Positions 1-15,120 are shown, numbered from the stretch's first letter. The stretch: 64,000 nt of DNA from Acanthornis magna (GCA_036785705.1 JAWUZG010000139.1:310001-374000); one strand, 5' to 3'. Program-made: numbers and translations. Notes: generated by a model not told the origin, from the letters alone.

Positions 1-3000
1 TACAAAAGAATTAGTAAAAACCTTCAAAGAGAAAACTGGGGGAGGAAAAGAGATGGAAAAGGCACTATTAAACTTTAGCTTGCTCACTACCTTTTTTGGA
101 TTTGGAAATATATATCATATAATGTCATTCTATGGAAATATTTCAGTAAGCTGTTCTTGTATGCTGATACTACATCTAGGACATTTTGGGAGCTATTTAG
201 TGTAAATAATTAGTCATAGTAGTAGCTCCCTTTGAGGACGCGTAAGTGCCCTCAGATACTGCCACGAGATGGGCCAAGAGACTTGGAACTCCACACTCAT
301 CCCCAGCTCAGACCTCAAAGCCTGCTCACCGGTTCACCAGGTACAGGAGCATGAGAGATGACCCCAGGACCCAGTGCCTGACAAAACAAAAGGTAGTTCC
401 TAAATATAAGACTACCATGGAAAGGGCTACCAAAGGCAGCACAGTCAGCAAGATCAGGCTCAGGCTAGCACAGACAAGCATCCCAAGGCCAAAGCAACAC
501 GGAGCTACCACTCCTGCTCCCTGTATGTGGGCAGGACTAACCCCAAGCAGGTAAAGGCAAAGGCATTTTTTCCCCAGGTATGACAGGAAACTTTCAAAAA
601 CAGCTTTGGACAATTATGGGTGGGCTGTGATTCTTGACTCCTCACTGGACTCAAGAATGGTATGAACACTGGTATGATACCTGCAAGGAAAGAGAGAGCA
701 ATGCAGATAGGATAAAATCATTGTCCAGAACATCTCTCCTGGCTGCTTATCCCCCCAGGTACACATAGCAGCTTTGCAGGGTACAGAAATTATAAACTTT
801 TTGAAGCCGGAAAATGAATGATGTTTACATTTAGTTAAGTGGAGGAGAGAGATGGCAGAGTGACTGCCAACAATCACTGGGCTGGTTTAAATTGCTTTTC
901 ACCAGCACTGTCACCTGAGCAGATCTGTGCCAAGACACCAGGAAAAGCTGCTAGTATAAGAGCAAGTTTATGCACTTCAGAGCGGTACTGGAAGGTACTG
1001 CAATAGTGATTGACATCAATATGGAGATATTCAGAAGAGAGGAAGGAAAAAAATACGTGGATGGATTCAGAAGAAAGAGTGGAAATGCAAAGTTCAGGAG
1101 GACACCATTTTACAGTACACAATTGCACAGATTAGCAAGTTAGATGGTACTGAAGCCAAATATCCAGTATTGAAATTAATGACCATAAAAATATCCCAGC
1201 AGAAAGATGGAGATTCATTGAAACATAACGCATACTGTAAATAATCATTAAGTAAGTTAATCTTTAAGGATACCAAAAAGTATCTTTATACACTGGAGGG
1301 GCCAAGAGACTTTGAAGTCTTTCCATTTTTCACCTTGTAATTCACAACTTTTAGACCATTATGCAATTGCAAAATTTTAAAGAAGCTTCAGTGATAACCC
1401 TGAAAGTCACAAGAAGATGAACAGAAATGATATGATAAAAAGGAAGGTATGGTCTTCATTCATTTTCTTAACATCAACCTTTACTTTTGACTGTTCCAGT
1501 GTGTACTAAGAATCAATATTTATACATTGGAAAGCACCTAAGCTCAAATATTTCAAATTTCAAAGATTTTGGATTCTAAACCCAACAATATCTTTATTAA
1601 CTAGCACTGTTCAATCACAAGACTCCACATATTTTGGGAAACACAATTCAGATGAAAAATCTGGTTTTGCTATGGTTTTGAGATTCAAGTGACTTCCAGT
1701 GGGACAAGATTAGGAAGAAATAGGAAGAAATGGGAAGAGCTGTAGAAGAACCTGTTCAGAAATTAGTACAGTGACACACGAATAAAGCTTGTGGAGTTCA
1801 AGGACTTTCTCTAACTAGTCCTGAAAAAACGAACCTCAAAGCCAGCCATTCTCCAATTAAAAAAAAAATCATCATTTCTGCCAAGTTTACTGTCTGGTTG
1901 TTTTCTTTTATCAACTAATGAAAAAATATCAAGAAAATTAGTTGGGACTTCCCATGCAGACCAGACTGAATTGAAGCTATAACAAAACTCCAGACAAAAT
2001 GAGATGAACTATTCAAAATTTCATTTTTGCAATACTGACACCTCTCTAGCGATACGTTTAAGGCTCTAGAGAGAAAACACTACAAAGCCATCCAACATAC
2101 TGCACTAAACATTAAACAGAACATTTGACAGAGGTGTTATATAGAAGCAGGAAGAAGTATGAGTAGAGACTGCTGGACAATAACAGCTTAACCCGTGGTG
2201 AAATAATGTACTGCACCAAGGTCTGGGTAATCAGTTACAGGAGTTAAATAAAGCTAGCAAAATTTTTACAGATACCTCATTATAGAAGTACTTTCTAGAA
2301 AACTGACAGAACCCAATAGAGGGTAAAAAAAAAAACCAAATAAAGCCCAGCTGACACAAAAGAAAAAGGAAGCAGAAAGACATAATGTCTCATGTTTTAA
2401 ACCCTTAAAATATATTTCTGAGTATTTCCAGTCTATTCAGAATTTAATTCAGCTTTTAAACAGACCTTTAACATTCAGGTCTTTGTTAGCACATGTGTCT
2501 TTTAGTATGTGTCAGCACCTTTGGTATGTAAAAATCACTGTGCATTATGTTTTACCATGTATTTCACAGTTCTTTGTTCCTTGCACCACAAATAGAATTG
2601 TGGTTTTGAAAACTCTCTAGACACATGCTGCACTTTTTGCAATCTATTTTCTGCAAAGAATTGCTCTCAAACTAGGTAGCACTCTCTCTTGAACTTGTAA
2701 TAAATACAAGAATGTTGGGACACACTCAGAACTTATTTATGCCCAATAACTTTTTTTTTTGGTCTGGTGAGTAAATCATTCTTCACCTGAAAGTACATAA
2801 AGGCAATTATATTGGCTCGTGCCGAAAGGTGAAAAACAGCACATAAAATAATAAATAGCAGAAAGAGGGTATTTAAATAGGCATGTAAACTATGCTTTTC
2901 ACATTGAAGAACATAATAAGAGAAATATGATCCTATTTTAGCAGAACCTACAGGATTGTTAGGGTGGTAGTACTGAGGTCTGTCCAAGTACTCAGGATCT

Positions 3001-6000
3001 TACACACCAAACAAGACAATAAAATAATACATTTTGTCTAAAATAATAAATTTTCAACCATACAGTGAAACAAACAGAGAGCAGTCAGGAAAATACAGGA
3101 AACTGAATCTCAACAGTTGCAGCAGATTTTTCAAGAAGAAAAGAAGAATGATTAAAGACTAAACAGAGAGATCTGACCAAACAGTGTCCCTCTTCAGAAG
3201 GTGGCATCATTGCAGATAAATTCTACTGACTGCAGTACATTACTCAATAGGGGTATGCCAGTTTTAGTACATCATAAATGACTTCTGAATTAGTATTTTA
3301 ATGATGTACCTTACAGCTGGCTCTGCAATCAGTGGGAAAATCAGATTTGCACAATGAAAATGCAATATTTACTCATTTTTTTCTGAACCCCAAACTGACC
3401 CTAAATACTTCTGCCTCTGTCCCAAATCTCAGTGAAACACAAAGTTGAAAACCAATTTTATCACTGTGTATCTGTCCTGTGAATTGGTCCCTGCTGGGAG
3501 AGACCAGAAAGGTCTGTGGTCTGTGCTGCTGGAGCACAATCTCACTTTGCAAACTGAGGAGCTGGCTCAGGCTCATGATGTTTGTTCTGACCCTCCCCCA
3601 GAATAGCCCATGTAGCATCAGAGTACCCCAAGCAGGATCTGTCCAGGTCCACGAGGCTGCTGCACCCAGGACAGGACTCTCGACTGGACCAGAGCAGACC
3701 CCTGGAGAAAAGCAGCCCCTGAAGAAAAGCACCTTGTGCTGTGAGCAGCCCCTCCATGGCACTGCTCAGACTTCGAACCTTACATGACTTTGCCGCTGAG
3801 TGATGCTTTGGCAGGCCATGGAAAGGTGCCCTGGCACCTTTTCTCCAGTGCAGCACTTGTATGCCAGCCCCTCTTTCACTGTAGCTAACCAGGATTTCCT
3901 GGAGTTTTTCTCATTTTCTACCTGTACTGTTTTGCTCCTGGAATGAATATTAGGAAGCAAGCACAGAATAGCATTTGATAGACAGTGTGTCAGGCCTACT
4001 TACACCATTTTTTCCATAACACAGAGAAACTCCGGTTTATAATAGGAGTTCTAAGACAATTATAATTACCACAGCTCAGACTATGATGCTTCAACGGAAA
4101 GGAAATGGTGCTATTACAGGAATTTGAAAGATACCAAGAGAGGGGGGGATGCTTTCAGGATTTATTAGATGCTGCCACTGTAATGCCCTTTCTTTGAGAA
4201 AACAGCACAGAGTACCACTCCCTGCTGATTCTAAAGCACAGTGAATGAGAGCACAGCTCACAATTATGGCAAACTTTGAAACCTGTCAGTCAAGGAGCAG
4301 AGCTGGTAATGCCAAACAAAACAGCAGATTTACACCTGGGAAATGAGGCTATAATGTAAGAAATACATTTTCTTTGCTCTCATTTATAACAGTAGTGGGA
4401 GAATTAACTACAGGGGATTCTTAGCATATTTACAAGACACTACAGGAGGCTTTTGGCATATTTACAAGCAACAATGGCATAATTTTACATGCAGAAGTTT
4501 AAATACTGTAAAGTCTGCTCTGTCTTTAGTTTCTGTGATTTAAGGCATCTGTATCCCCACCTTAAGTTTAAACAGCTACATGCTCTATTAATTCGTTACA
4601 CTCAAAGGGATTTTGAGATGAATTTTCTAAAAGCAGCAGGACATTCGGGTTTGGAATCTCTTTTTATTTTATTTAATGCTTTGTTTTAAAAGGGGAAAGA
4701 AAAAGGCATTTTTAATGCTTCAAAATCACATGGGGTTTTTTTAGACTTTGTTTTTGTTTGCAAAAATAAAATGCTGACACTAAAGATGTGTGCAGTAGCT
4801 TCAGACAGTTGAAGCCTGTTAAGCTGCTGGGCTTTACTTCTTTTACAGAGCAAGAACAAGAAATCAACGTATCTTCTATTCCACTCTATGGTCTTGGGAA
4901 AGGAGACATGGAGGGGGATAGAAGGAACAGGATATATGACAGGAATATTCTGTGTCTGCTGTAAACTTGGTTGAATGCAAAAACCAAACTGGACCTGGCC
5001 CTAACAGGAATCTGTCATTTCCATTCTCCAGTTCTGGGGAGCCCAGGGCATGGGCTCACTGGACACGACCATACTCTGTGACATGTGTTTTGCAGCCAAA
5101 CAGCGGTGGGGCTGAGGGGTGCTCAGATGGCAAGACTGGCTAAAGCTGCCTTTTGGTCACATCCATCGAACATGTTCTTATTTGAAATATAAAACCTAGA
5201 TTACGCAAATACCGATCGCACGGCTCCTAAATTTTTTGTGTAAGAAATCAAAGAGTTCATGTTAAAATGATGTCCTGACCTAAGGACAGGGCTCTGTACA
5301 ATGTGTGAGCGCAATGACACACAGAACTCCTCTCTGAGACAGGCTGAAGGACCAAGCCTGATCATTTCCCCCATAGGAACAGAACCTACAGGAGCCACAG
5401 CAGTGTCTGCTCCCTGCCATACTGAAACCCACAGTTTCTTATAACCTTGATCTGTGACATGTGACTACAGCCTGGGGATAAAAATCAGTTTCATGCCTCC
5501 TCTTTCACTGTATTTTAACACATTCACTTGCAGCAAGACTTGCTCAAGCCGAAAAGGAAAGACAAGACAGAAGACAGATTCATCTTCACCTGAATTTAGG
5601 AATGCAACTGAGGGACTTGATAGCGAAACGTCCCCCAGAGCTCTCCTGGACAGGTACTCATGTCCCAAGAGTAAATTAGTCCACCCACAATCAGCTTCAA
5701 TAAAAAAAAAGAGAAAAAAACAGAATTATCAATTGCTTGAATTTGACACAAATTAACACTATCCAAAACAAAATATTGTAATATATATTTTTGGTAGACA
5801 TTATTGTCTTTTACTGCTTTATAATGCATTTACATTTTTAATAAAATTCTGGATACATATCTATGCATAAAATTTCCTTCAGTTTTTTTATTAAGTCTAA
5901 TAAAAATTCATTATATATTCATGCAATTCCAGGAAACTTACCAATTATTATGGTTGAACCTAGCCTGCAATATTTAATACTCATAAAATATGTTCATTCA

Positions 6001-9000
6001 TGATCATCAGTACACATAACATCAAAACAAAACCAAAATTTTCTGTATGTGGGCTTCTTTTGTAAAATAAATGCTTTAACCTCTCAGGTGCAGTGAGACA
6101 CCAGAGGAGATAAAATCTGAAGCAGCTTTGTTATTTTTAGCTTAATTATGGCTCACCTCTGAAGGAAGGTGATGAAAAAGAAAGGAGAGTTTCAGAGGAT
6201 AGAAACACTGGAGCTTAAGACAGACCCATTTTCTGGTTTTCTTTGAAAACCTATTTGAACAAGTTTGCTTGTCACAAAACCAAGGGGCAATGAATGCACA
6301 GCAGATCAGCCCTTCACACCAGCTGGAAGCAGCCTGTGTGCCCTCCCCCAGCCCCACAGCTTCCTCCTCCCAGCATCTTTCACATGAAACCCAAAATTCC
6401 CCTGCGGGACAGGCTTTTAATTGCCACCTTCCATTACTCATAACAACACTGGCTAAATGATGGGCCAAACTCTGCCATCACTTAATTCTAAATACACCAT
6501 TTCATTAAATTAAGGCAGAATCAAGATGTGGCACCGTATGTGTAGATTGTCTGTTCAGATTTTTGGCTATATATAGGAAGGAGGGGTTCAGTTCCTAAAG
6601 TTATGGCACTAAATCAGATGCTTGGGTTTCCTGATAGCATAATGTCAGTAAAATTTAGCACAGATGCTCCGATTTCTCTGTGCAAGTCCCAATTAAAGAG
6701 CCTAGGATTGCATGGCATGTGGGACTCCTGATCCAACCATAAATTCATGCACATTCACGCCCCTGCTGAAAGTAATCGTGATTGTAAAATAGGATTTTGC
6801 CTCTAAAAATGAAGATGCTAATTTTGTGTGCCTGATACAATTCCTGCTGCCATTGCACCATGGTGGGAGCCACATTCTTTCACAATTATTTCCTCATCTC
6901 TGCTCCGCTTTCCTTTCTTCTTACTGAGTACATGACTGAGTGTGTGCTGATCCACAAACCCCAGTAACTCAGAGCTCATGAAAACTGATCCCTTGCAGTG
7001 CCTCAACTACCATCATAAATAACTTGGATTTAGAGCCTGTTGCAAAGTAACAACACTGCCAAGTATTAAGCTAATAATTAATTAGCTGAGTTTAAAAGTA
7101 GTCACTCTTCAACTTAATAAATTGTAACTGGTGGAAACAGAGTCAAAGTCCACCTCTAATAAGAGATATACTACACTGCCATACATGTAACTGTTCAATA
7201 CAACTCAAAATGTGCCAGTTAAGTATCCCTGAGTATATCAATTTAGTTATCTGGATTATTTACTACTGCAGGATGTGTCACTTTGGTACTATTCATATTA
7301 CTCACCTTTACTGTGTATACATTTCATATTCAATGAAAACCTATATTTATGAAATGATTAAGTGATACAGGATCTCTAAGGCCCCTTACACAGTAAAATA
7401 CTTTGATAGCATATGGTCTGACATACAATTATTTTACTCTTTGATTTATTTATATGCTGTAAACTAAAAATATTTAGAAAGTTATCTTCTAGATTGTGAA
7501 TAACGGTCTATAAGAATCTGGCATTATTGCTATTTTATTCAGGAAACTACTATTATACACAGTCTTGTCTCAGATATGTTGCTCCATTTGTATGACTTTA
7601 CCATTTTATATTAATACACCTAGAGCAGTTTAGGGTTTCATTTAGGTCTATTTAACTTTTTTTTTTTTTTTGGGGTGGTGTATAAAGCAGCTTGACTCAC
7701 CTTCCATCTTTATTGGCATTTTTACAGAACAAAATTCGATGCCTACTCTATCAATCTTCACACAGATAGGTAATTTTTTTACTCACGATTTGTGTTGCCT
7801 TTGAAAGGCTGCACATTATTTACTTGTACATAAATGGTATGCCAGCCTGAGCCTCAAGGGAGGATTTCCTTACTTCAAAAATTTTACACTTTTGAAAAAA
7901 CTACCTACGGAACACCATACACAATTGTGGGATGCCCAGTGCCCCTCAGTTCATCCCTTCAAAAAACAGAGGAGCTGGCAGAGGTGATGTGGTGAATGTT
8001 CAGACACAGTAGCTTGGAAATCAGCCCAGACTGCATCTGTGTCCTTGCAGTCTCCAGGAAGGCATTTTTCAATGGATGCTGTAGCCCTGGGCACAGTGCA
8101 TTTGCTTGCAAAGTGATATCAAGAATCATATTTGCAACAAGTAAAACCTGAGCTGTATTGATATCCTAATACACTGCAGAATGACTCCTGAAAGTAATTT
8201 TCTGAGTTTTAAGACTGTTGAAAGCTAACAGCAAACTTCTAGAACATAAATAATACTTTTTTAACTTGTTGCAAATGCACAGTGATACCTTTCCACAAAG
8301 AATGCTGCCTTTTAAGATCAATTTTAATGCATTCGAAATATATTCAAATTTCTGTAGGAGAGAGTATTGAATTCTACTAGCAGTTTTCCTGTCCTGGGGG
8401 AATATGCCCAGAATCTTCTTCATTTCATATCAGGAAGACCATATAAATTAGAAAAATAGGAGACAATAGACTAAATTCTTAATAGTCACATAGTGCATAT
8501 GCATTATTTACAAGGCAAAAGGGTTAAGTATTAGAAAAGTTGAAACCAGCTTCCATACTAAAGAAAGGGATATTTGAGATAAGATTACGTGACTCCAATA
8601 CTAATCTTTTAGGTATTTTAAATTCAAATTCTATTCAGTAGAAAACACTGTAGATCATTGTATATTTATGAACAGTAGCCAAAAACACCTCTTCAATTTT
8701 ATCATTAATAGAGTTGGAATAGGTCAAAATCAACTTAAATTAAGAGGATTGAATGAAAGAACAAAGGCTTGTAAATTCAAATTCTTTTGTTTGTAAAGCC
8801 TGATTAGAAAAACATGTAACAAAAAATTACCCCAAATTGCAAACATCTTGTGAAAAAGACCATCACTGGTTTACTAGGTTTGGACCTGTCACATTGGTTT
8901 CTGAGCAGGCACCTTCAAAACCACATGACCTCTCCAGTGGAAGGGAGAGAATTACAGTTTCCACACGCAGATTTTGACTCACTCTGTTGTTGCAGCACAA

Positions 9001-12000
9001 GAACTTTGTTTCGGTCACACAAAGTGTTTGACCAACTCTGTCTCTTACAGACATCACAGAGTAGAAGGGATCTTTGGCATGCCAGGATGAGGCTAAACCT
9101 CTGCTTTAGTAAGCTGCTAAAAATGAGGTAGTACAATGTCACTGAGAGGTGGGAGAGGCACAGTGTTTCTCTTATGGAGACAGTGCAAAGTCCATTCTCG
9201 AGTCTTCCTGGCAGCACACCCGGAAAACCAAAAACAACCCAAGAGCACTAAGAAGGAATCACCAAAGGTCAAGTCAGCACCTGTCTCCTCCAGCTTTGTG
9301 AGGCAGCCCAGGTGCCCTCTTCCTTCTGAGTGATGTACCCTGCAAAGCACTCAACTCACTGCCCACTGCACTTTGTCCTCCAGTTTCACCAAATGAAGTT
9401 TTTTTCAAAGAAGACCAACACAAAACAATAGTACTCAAACACCTAACACTGAAATATTTACTCTCGTTTCTGTTGCACTAATTGTCATCCTTTGATACGC
9501 TTGCTTTAAGCAAGAAAACTTCTGTGAAGCTAGTAGAATAGCCAAGTCTCTATTTTCAAACACTGCTATTCCTAAATATTTACAGTATAAAAGGCCTGAC
9601 ATGCAATCTATCCTGGGAAAGTGTCAGACAACAACCTGCAACATATTAAAATTTTGTTCATTATTGCATAAACCATCAAATGCCAAGTACCTCACTTCAA
9701 AGAAAATAAATCATTAAAATCCATTCTAGCTTCCTAGTCCTCCAAAAGTCTCCTTAACAGATCTATCGTGCCACCACAAGAGAGAAGCCACAGATGGCTT
9801 CATGCTACAGACTTTGCTCACCATCTACTGCTAGAACATTTTTGTGTCATTCTCTGCCTCCCCACAAAATGTCCCAGCCTGGTGAAGATCAGATACAGAG
9901 ATCAACAAAAGCTAGAACAACACTGGTGGTGATGCTATACATCATTTACTCATTTTAAAAAAAGAAAAAAATACTGCGAAGCTTACAGCAAATAGCACTG
10001 CTGACCCTCTTCACCAGTAAGTAGGACCTCTGGAGGTACCAGGGCAAAGTGCTGAGCAGCAGTGCCTTGGAAGAAGTGAAGAGCAAGGGAGCAGCACCAA
10101 GACAGTGTCTTCCCTCTCTTTCTCCCCAGCACCACTAGGTAAGAACAGGGACTGAAGGATTCTCCAAGTGCCTTGAAAACAACCAGAACTGACCTGAAGA
10201 GCTTTGCCTTTGTGGTGAAGCTCTTCAGCTAAACACATGCAAAGGCAGGGACTCTGTTTTCGTGCTGGAGTTGGGCATCCCCTGGGAGAGCTCAGGATGA
10301 CCCATGTGGCACTCAGGGGGTCACTACTGCAACATTCTCTTTAACACACAGAGCAACTTTAAAAGAATTTCTGTCTTAGGGAGTGGGCTTTTCATTTTGC
10401 AATGAATGAAAATAACTTGTGCTACTGTTTCAACACAGGAGAATCTATAATATAAATTGGTACTCTTAGCTGCCATGATATTCTATTTATCCATATAATT
10501 TTACATCTTCTTACAAACTCTTCTGTAACATCATTTTATCATGCATTCCTACCAGTGTGAGAATGCCTTCTATTGAATGACTTTCAGATTTTGGTTTTTA
10601 CTGTTCAGAACAGGGAAAATCTTGTTTGTTCAAAATTAATTTTTAAAAAATTTTAAAAATAAACTGAAATATCACTATTCCATATTAAAAACAAAATCAG
10701 TTTGTATTTTTGTTATGAATAGCTGATGAAAATCAGTAGCTCTACTAAAAAGGTGTCTCTACTTCATGGACATGTAGAATTCAAGAAAACATGAGACACT
10801 CTTCGTTACATGCACATGAGGTAATAACACTCATACTTGTGTATCAAATAAATTACTAGAGAGATATAAAGACTATTTATATTTTAACACACATGTTGCA
10901 TAACAGCTAGTTAGTTAGATGGAAAACCTCCTGGTCTCTCTTCAATCCATAGGATCAAAAATATTTTCCTAATTAGTAAGTAAAATCATAACAGTTTTGA
11001 GGAAATTTCTGCTGCGCTAATATGGAAATCTTTCATTCCCTAAAGATGAAAGTTTTATGTGGTAAATAAATGTAGAACTTGTAGTCATAACAATGTAAGA
11101 AGTGAAAATGCCTAAGATGCAAGAAGACTTGTCCTAATGTGCCCATTAGTCATTTGTTTGAAAGCATTTCATTCTTCCCCTCCCCTTTTAATGCATATTG
11201 CACAACATTAGCATTGCTCCATATGAAATGGCTAATAGTTCAGGATTCTTGAAGTAATTTTAAATCAAACTCTTCTGGAAGCTTCTTTCCTTTCTTTTCT
11301 TAAAATACTGCTTAATTTTGGAAAACAAGCAGCATGGTATGATACAACAGCATCCGCAAAACTAAGGCGAAAACCCCACTCAATCAGCCCATGTAAACCC
11401 CTATGACTACCTACTCCTGCAAGCTAACTGCACATTCCACGTATTTGGTTCACAGATTAAAACATTTGACAAACAGGCACATGTTAAATAGACATGGTTT
11501 AGCTCCTCAACAGGACATAGCATAACACACTATGCATTGTGGAAGAAGACAGAGCAGAAGGAGACAGAAGCAGCAAAGAGACCAAACCAGGATGTTCTTC
11601 TGAGATGTCTGAAGCCAGACCTGCCCTGCCTGGCAGGGAAAACACCTTCTCATCATGTGGTTTCACAGGCTGAAGAATCTTCCAGGTCCTAAGAAATTCA
11701 AGTATGCATCTACATTTAACTTGGTTGTAAAATAAAATAATAGCAAATTAAATCCTACAGTGCTGCCCCTCATTACTGCCCTGCACTATCAGTGTTCTAT
11801 CACAAAGTGTATCTTGGCACATGCATGGCACATGCACATGTGTATCTACAGATTGATTCTTTGTGAGGCTTTGTGACCTCTAAGAAGCATTTGTTTCTAC
11901 TGCCCACAGGCATGCAATGTGCTTTGCCTGTGCTTATTCGCCCTGAAATCCAGCACTCCCGAGGCTACAGCACCACTGTAAGGTCTGCAACTTACCAACC

Positions 12001-12339
12001 CATTCCACATAGGATGTCTCAAATGATTACTAGATATTATTTTGGGCAACTCTACAGAGAGCCTTATTTTTACATAATATTACCACATCTCATAAAATAA
12101 TAAAATCATTAAGGCTGGAAAAGATTATGCCCCTGTCATGACTTCCTGTTATTTATGATTTCTGTTATTTTCCTGCCTTCATTTTAGATTTTACTCTAGC
12201 TGCCCTTTCCAAACCAATTTTCATATAACTGGACATTTTAGCACATATTTCATTTGCTTGCAGGTGTCAAGGAAGTGGAGTCAGAAAGAGCATGATTTTT
12301 GTTGTTCAAGACACAGATGTACCCACTTCCAGAGAATAA
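1..12339. other. AT-rich intergenic DNA, no gene recognised
   Basis: Open frames are short (up to about 130 codons), overlap on both strands, and match nothing I know. A hydrophobic minus-strand frame at 326-613 was examined and not accepted. Simple runs of T occur near 2751 and 7661. No CR1 or LTR was recognised, though very old copies could be missed. Confidence 0.6.
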
Positions 12340-12441
12340 TTCCTTCCTTCCTTCCTTCCGCACCATTCCTTCCTTCCGCACCATTCCTTCCTTCCTTCCT
12401 TCCGCACCATTCCTTCCTTCCTTCCTTCCTTCCTTCCTTCC
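12340..12441. repeat. TTCC microsatellite with a composite GCACCAT unit
   Basis: The tract consists of TTCC repeats broken three times by CGCACCAT, giving composite units of about 26, 18 and 26 bases, followed by an unbroken TTCC run. Proline/serine-rich open frames across it are repeat artefacts. Confidence 0.95.
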
Positions 12442-13539
12442 CCTTGATTTACTTTCTTTTCAGCCTTTCCTGTATTTGGCAATATTTTTCTTCTACTACA
12501 CGTGTTTAAAGAAATCAGAAACAAAAACGCAGTAGCAGATTTCTGAAGCCTCCTTTTCCCAGTGTCACCTAGCCTGAATTAATTGTAGATATCTTGATCA
12601 CTTTTCCATTTCCACACAGATTTCTGCTTTCTACTTATTTCCGTATTCTCTGTATCATTTCCTTCTCTTTTGTCAATTCTTTTTCTCTCATCATTGGCCC
12701 CTGACACCACCTCATTCCATTCAGTTCAATACTTCATTCAGCATATTAGTGACAAAAGACATAAACAAGTGGCTTTTCCCTCTCAAAAAAGATGTCACTG
12801 TTAACAGGCACTTTAATAGACAATTTAGAGACACTGTGTGAACAAGGATTACTGACCTTTCTCACATGCAACTTGTTAATGAAAATGATCGGTGTAGAGA
12901 AACTTTTTCTGGGGTATCAAGACCACTTATGATGATGTATGTACAGTGCATTATATTTGATTCACACTCCTAGATTTTAAGCTTACTGCAGAAAGGCTCT
13001 TTTTCGGAGTGATCATTACTCATGCAAAATACCTCATATGGCTTTGCAGAACCTGAAAATCTATATGAATTGCCATCAGAACTCCTGCTTAGCATGAAAC
13101 AACAGTTGCTGTTCCGGAGGAACAAAAAGTTACTCCTCAGGCTTTCAGCACATGTTTTTAGTAGTAGAGCATCTTCCTCAGTGGCCTATCTTTTCTCAGG
13201 CTTGTCCTGAAAATCCTACATTCTTTAACCAGCATAGGATCAACGTCAGAAATTATTAAACTTGCTTCCTCAGCATCATAGCACTTCCCCAGAAACTCCA
13301 ACTGCTGTCAGCAGTACAAGCTTTAAAGGCACCTGAGTAGACTGCCGGCAGTTTTATGAGAGAGAAAAAAAGATGATAAGCAAACACTTCTCAGCCAGAC
13401 CTACCTTGTCCAACTCTTTTTCATATCAAAGCTAAAAAAAAGTTCAAAAACCCTGTCACCATTTCAGCTAATCAAATTCTGTGGTTGCTGGCGTGTGTGT
13501 GCACACACTGACCTCTACAATGTCATGACTTTCAGGTTG
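12442..13539. other. Intergenic DNA, nothing recognised
   Basis: No gene, RNA or known repeat seen between the TTCC microsatellite and the candidate conserved element. Confidence 0.55.
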
Positions 13540-14130
13540 CTCATTGATTTCCAGGAATCAAAAATGCGATGTAAATAAGGAATTGCGAGTCAATTAGCTC
13601 TTATCACGAGCTCACAGTCTGCGGCAATGGGATGACACGCGGCTCTGCATAACAATTGGAAACAAGGCTTTTCCAGCCAGGTAAATGTCCTCAAAGGCAA
13701 GATGTGTCCCCTTTCACAAAAAGAGATGCAGTCAGCAACATGATTAAAGCCTCTGCACATGATACAGGACTGATTTTAACATTTGTCAGCAATTTCACAT
13801 GGTATGAGCCCTCCCTTCCCACTTATCCTGTACATGAGATACCAGTGTAATCACAGTTTCAGTCTGCACACAGAAGGAAAGCTTTTCTTTCCCTCCTTAT
13901 TACTCTTCAATTCCATCACTGCCAGCTAACTGTAATGAAACTATTTGGAGCTTCTTTAAAATGCCTATCATTTACCATATGTTCATTTAATTTTTAAGAG
14001 ACGGCTATATCGTGCAAGTCGCAATTTTTCGCCTACCAATATATGCCATTAAAACGAATATTCATGTGGCATCACCTACCAGAGTCATTAAAAGGCTTGT
14101 AAACATAGCCCAGCAGTGCCTCTGGCACTC
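13540..14130. other. Candidate conserved noncoding element(s)
   Basis: Unlike the CpG-poor flanks, this stretch keeps CpGs in AT-rich sequence (for example GAATTGCGAGTCAATTAGC, GATGACACGCGGCTC, GGCTATATCGTGCAAG, CGCAATTTTTCGCC). It has no repeats and no plausible exon. Such texture is typical of vertebrate noncoding elements under selection. This is impression only; conservation was not measured. Confidence 0.3.
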
Positions 14131-14435
14131 TTAAATGATGAACTTTAACTCTCTGTCTGCAAGTGCTAATCTCAGTATCAACAGAAAAATAAATTATTGG
14201 CATCAATTATCATAGTTTAGCAGTTTCATCAGCAAATTGGGATTTTTATAGTACCTCCAGCATGCACTTACCTTTATTAAAACTCGTTCAGATGTTACCC
14301 TTGACTCGTCCACACAAACACAAAACCACTTTAAATACATTGTAATTTTTGTTTATAGATTTCATGTAATTGTCATTATCAGAAAGGAAACCTTATTTTT
14401 TTAAATTACAGAAATTTTACCATTTATTATCTTAA

Positions 14436-15120
14436 ATCACAGAATCATAGAATGGCTTGGTTGGAAGAGACCTTAAAGATCATTTAATTCCAACCACCTT
14501 GACATGAGCAGGGACACTTTCCACTAGACCAGGTTGTTCAAACCCTCACTTAACCTGGGCTTTTACACTTTCAGGGATGGGACATACACACCTTTTCTGG
14601 GAAAACTGTTCCAGTGCCTCACCATCCTCCCAGTAGAGAATTTCTTCCTCATATCTAATCAAAATCTACTCTCTTTCAGTTTAAAGACATTTCCCCTTGG
14701 AAAAAGCCCTTCTTTGTATTTCTTAGGCTCCCTTTAGGTCTTGGAAGGCTGCAACAAGATCTCCTCAAGGCCACCTCTTCCCCAGGCTGAACAATCCCAA
14801 TTCTCTTTGTCTTTCTTCACAGAAGTGCTCCATCCCTCTGATCATCTCTGTGATGCTCTTTGGACTCACTCCAACAGGTCCAAGTCCTTGCTGTGCTCAG
14901 AACCCCAGAGCTGGATGCAGCACCCCAGCTGGGGTCTCACCAAAGGAGAGGGGCAGAATCCCCTCCCTCACCCCACTGGCCACTCTCTCTTTGATGCAGC
15001 TCAGGGTATTTTTGATTTTCTTGGCTGGCTCATGTCCAGCCTCACATCCACCAGCACCCCCAAGTCCTTCTCCCCAGGGCTGCTCTCAGCCTGTTCACAT
15101 GAGGTACTGCAGAACTTGAG
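14436..15120 (-). mobile_element. CR1 LINE, 3' part
   Basis: The plus strand begins with the CR1 3' end in reverse (TCACAGAATCATAGAATGG), then GGTTGGAAGAGACCTTAAAG, CCAGTGCCTCACCATCCTCC and CCAGAGCTGGATGCAGCACC. This is the classic avian CR1 3' UTR and end of ORF2, reversed. It is 5' truncated at about 15.12 kb, as usual for CR1. No intact reverse transcriptase frame is present. The open frames at 14741-15130 and 14850-15119 are reverse-strand CR1 sequence. Confidence 0.95.

Noticed and set aside
326..613. Hydrophobic 95-codon minus frame resembling membrane segments
   Set aside because: Hydrophobicity can come from T-rich codons. No family was recognised, and a plus frame overlaps it.
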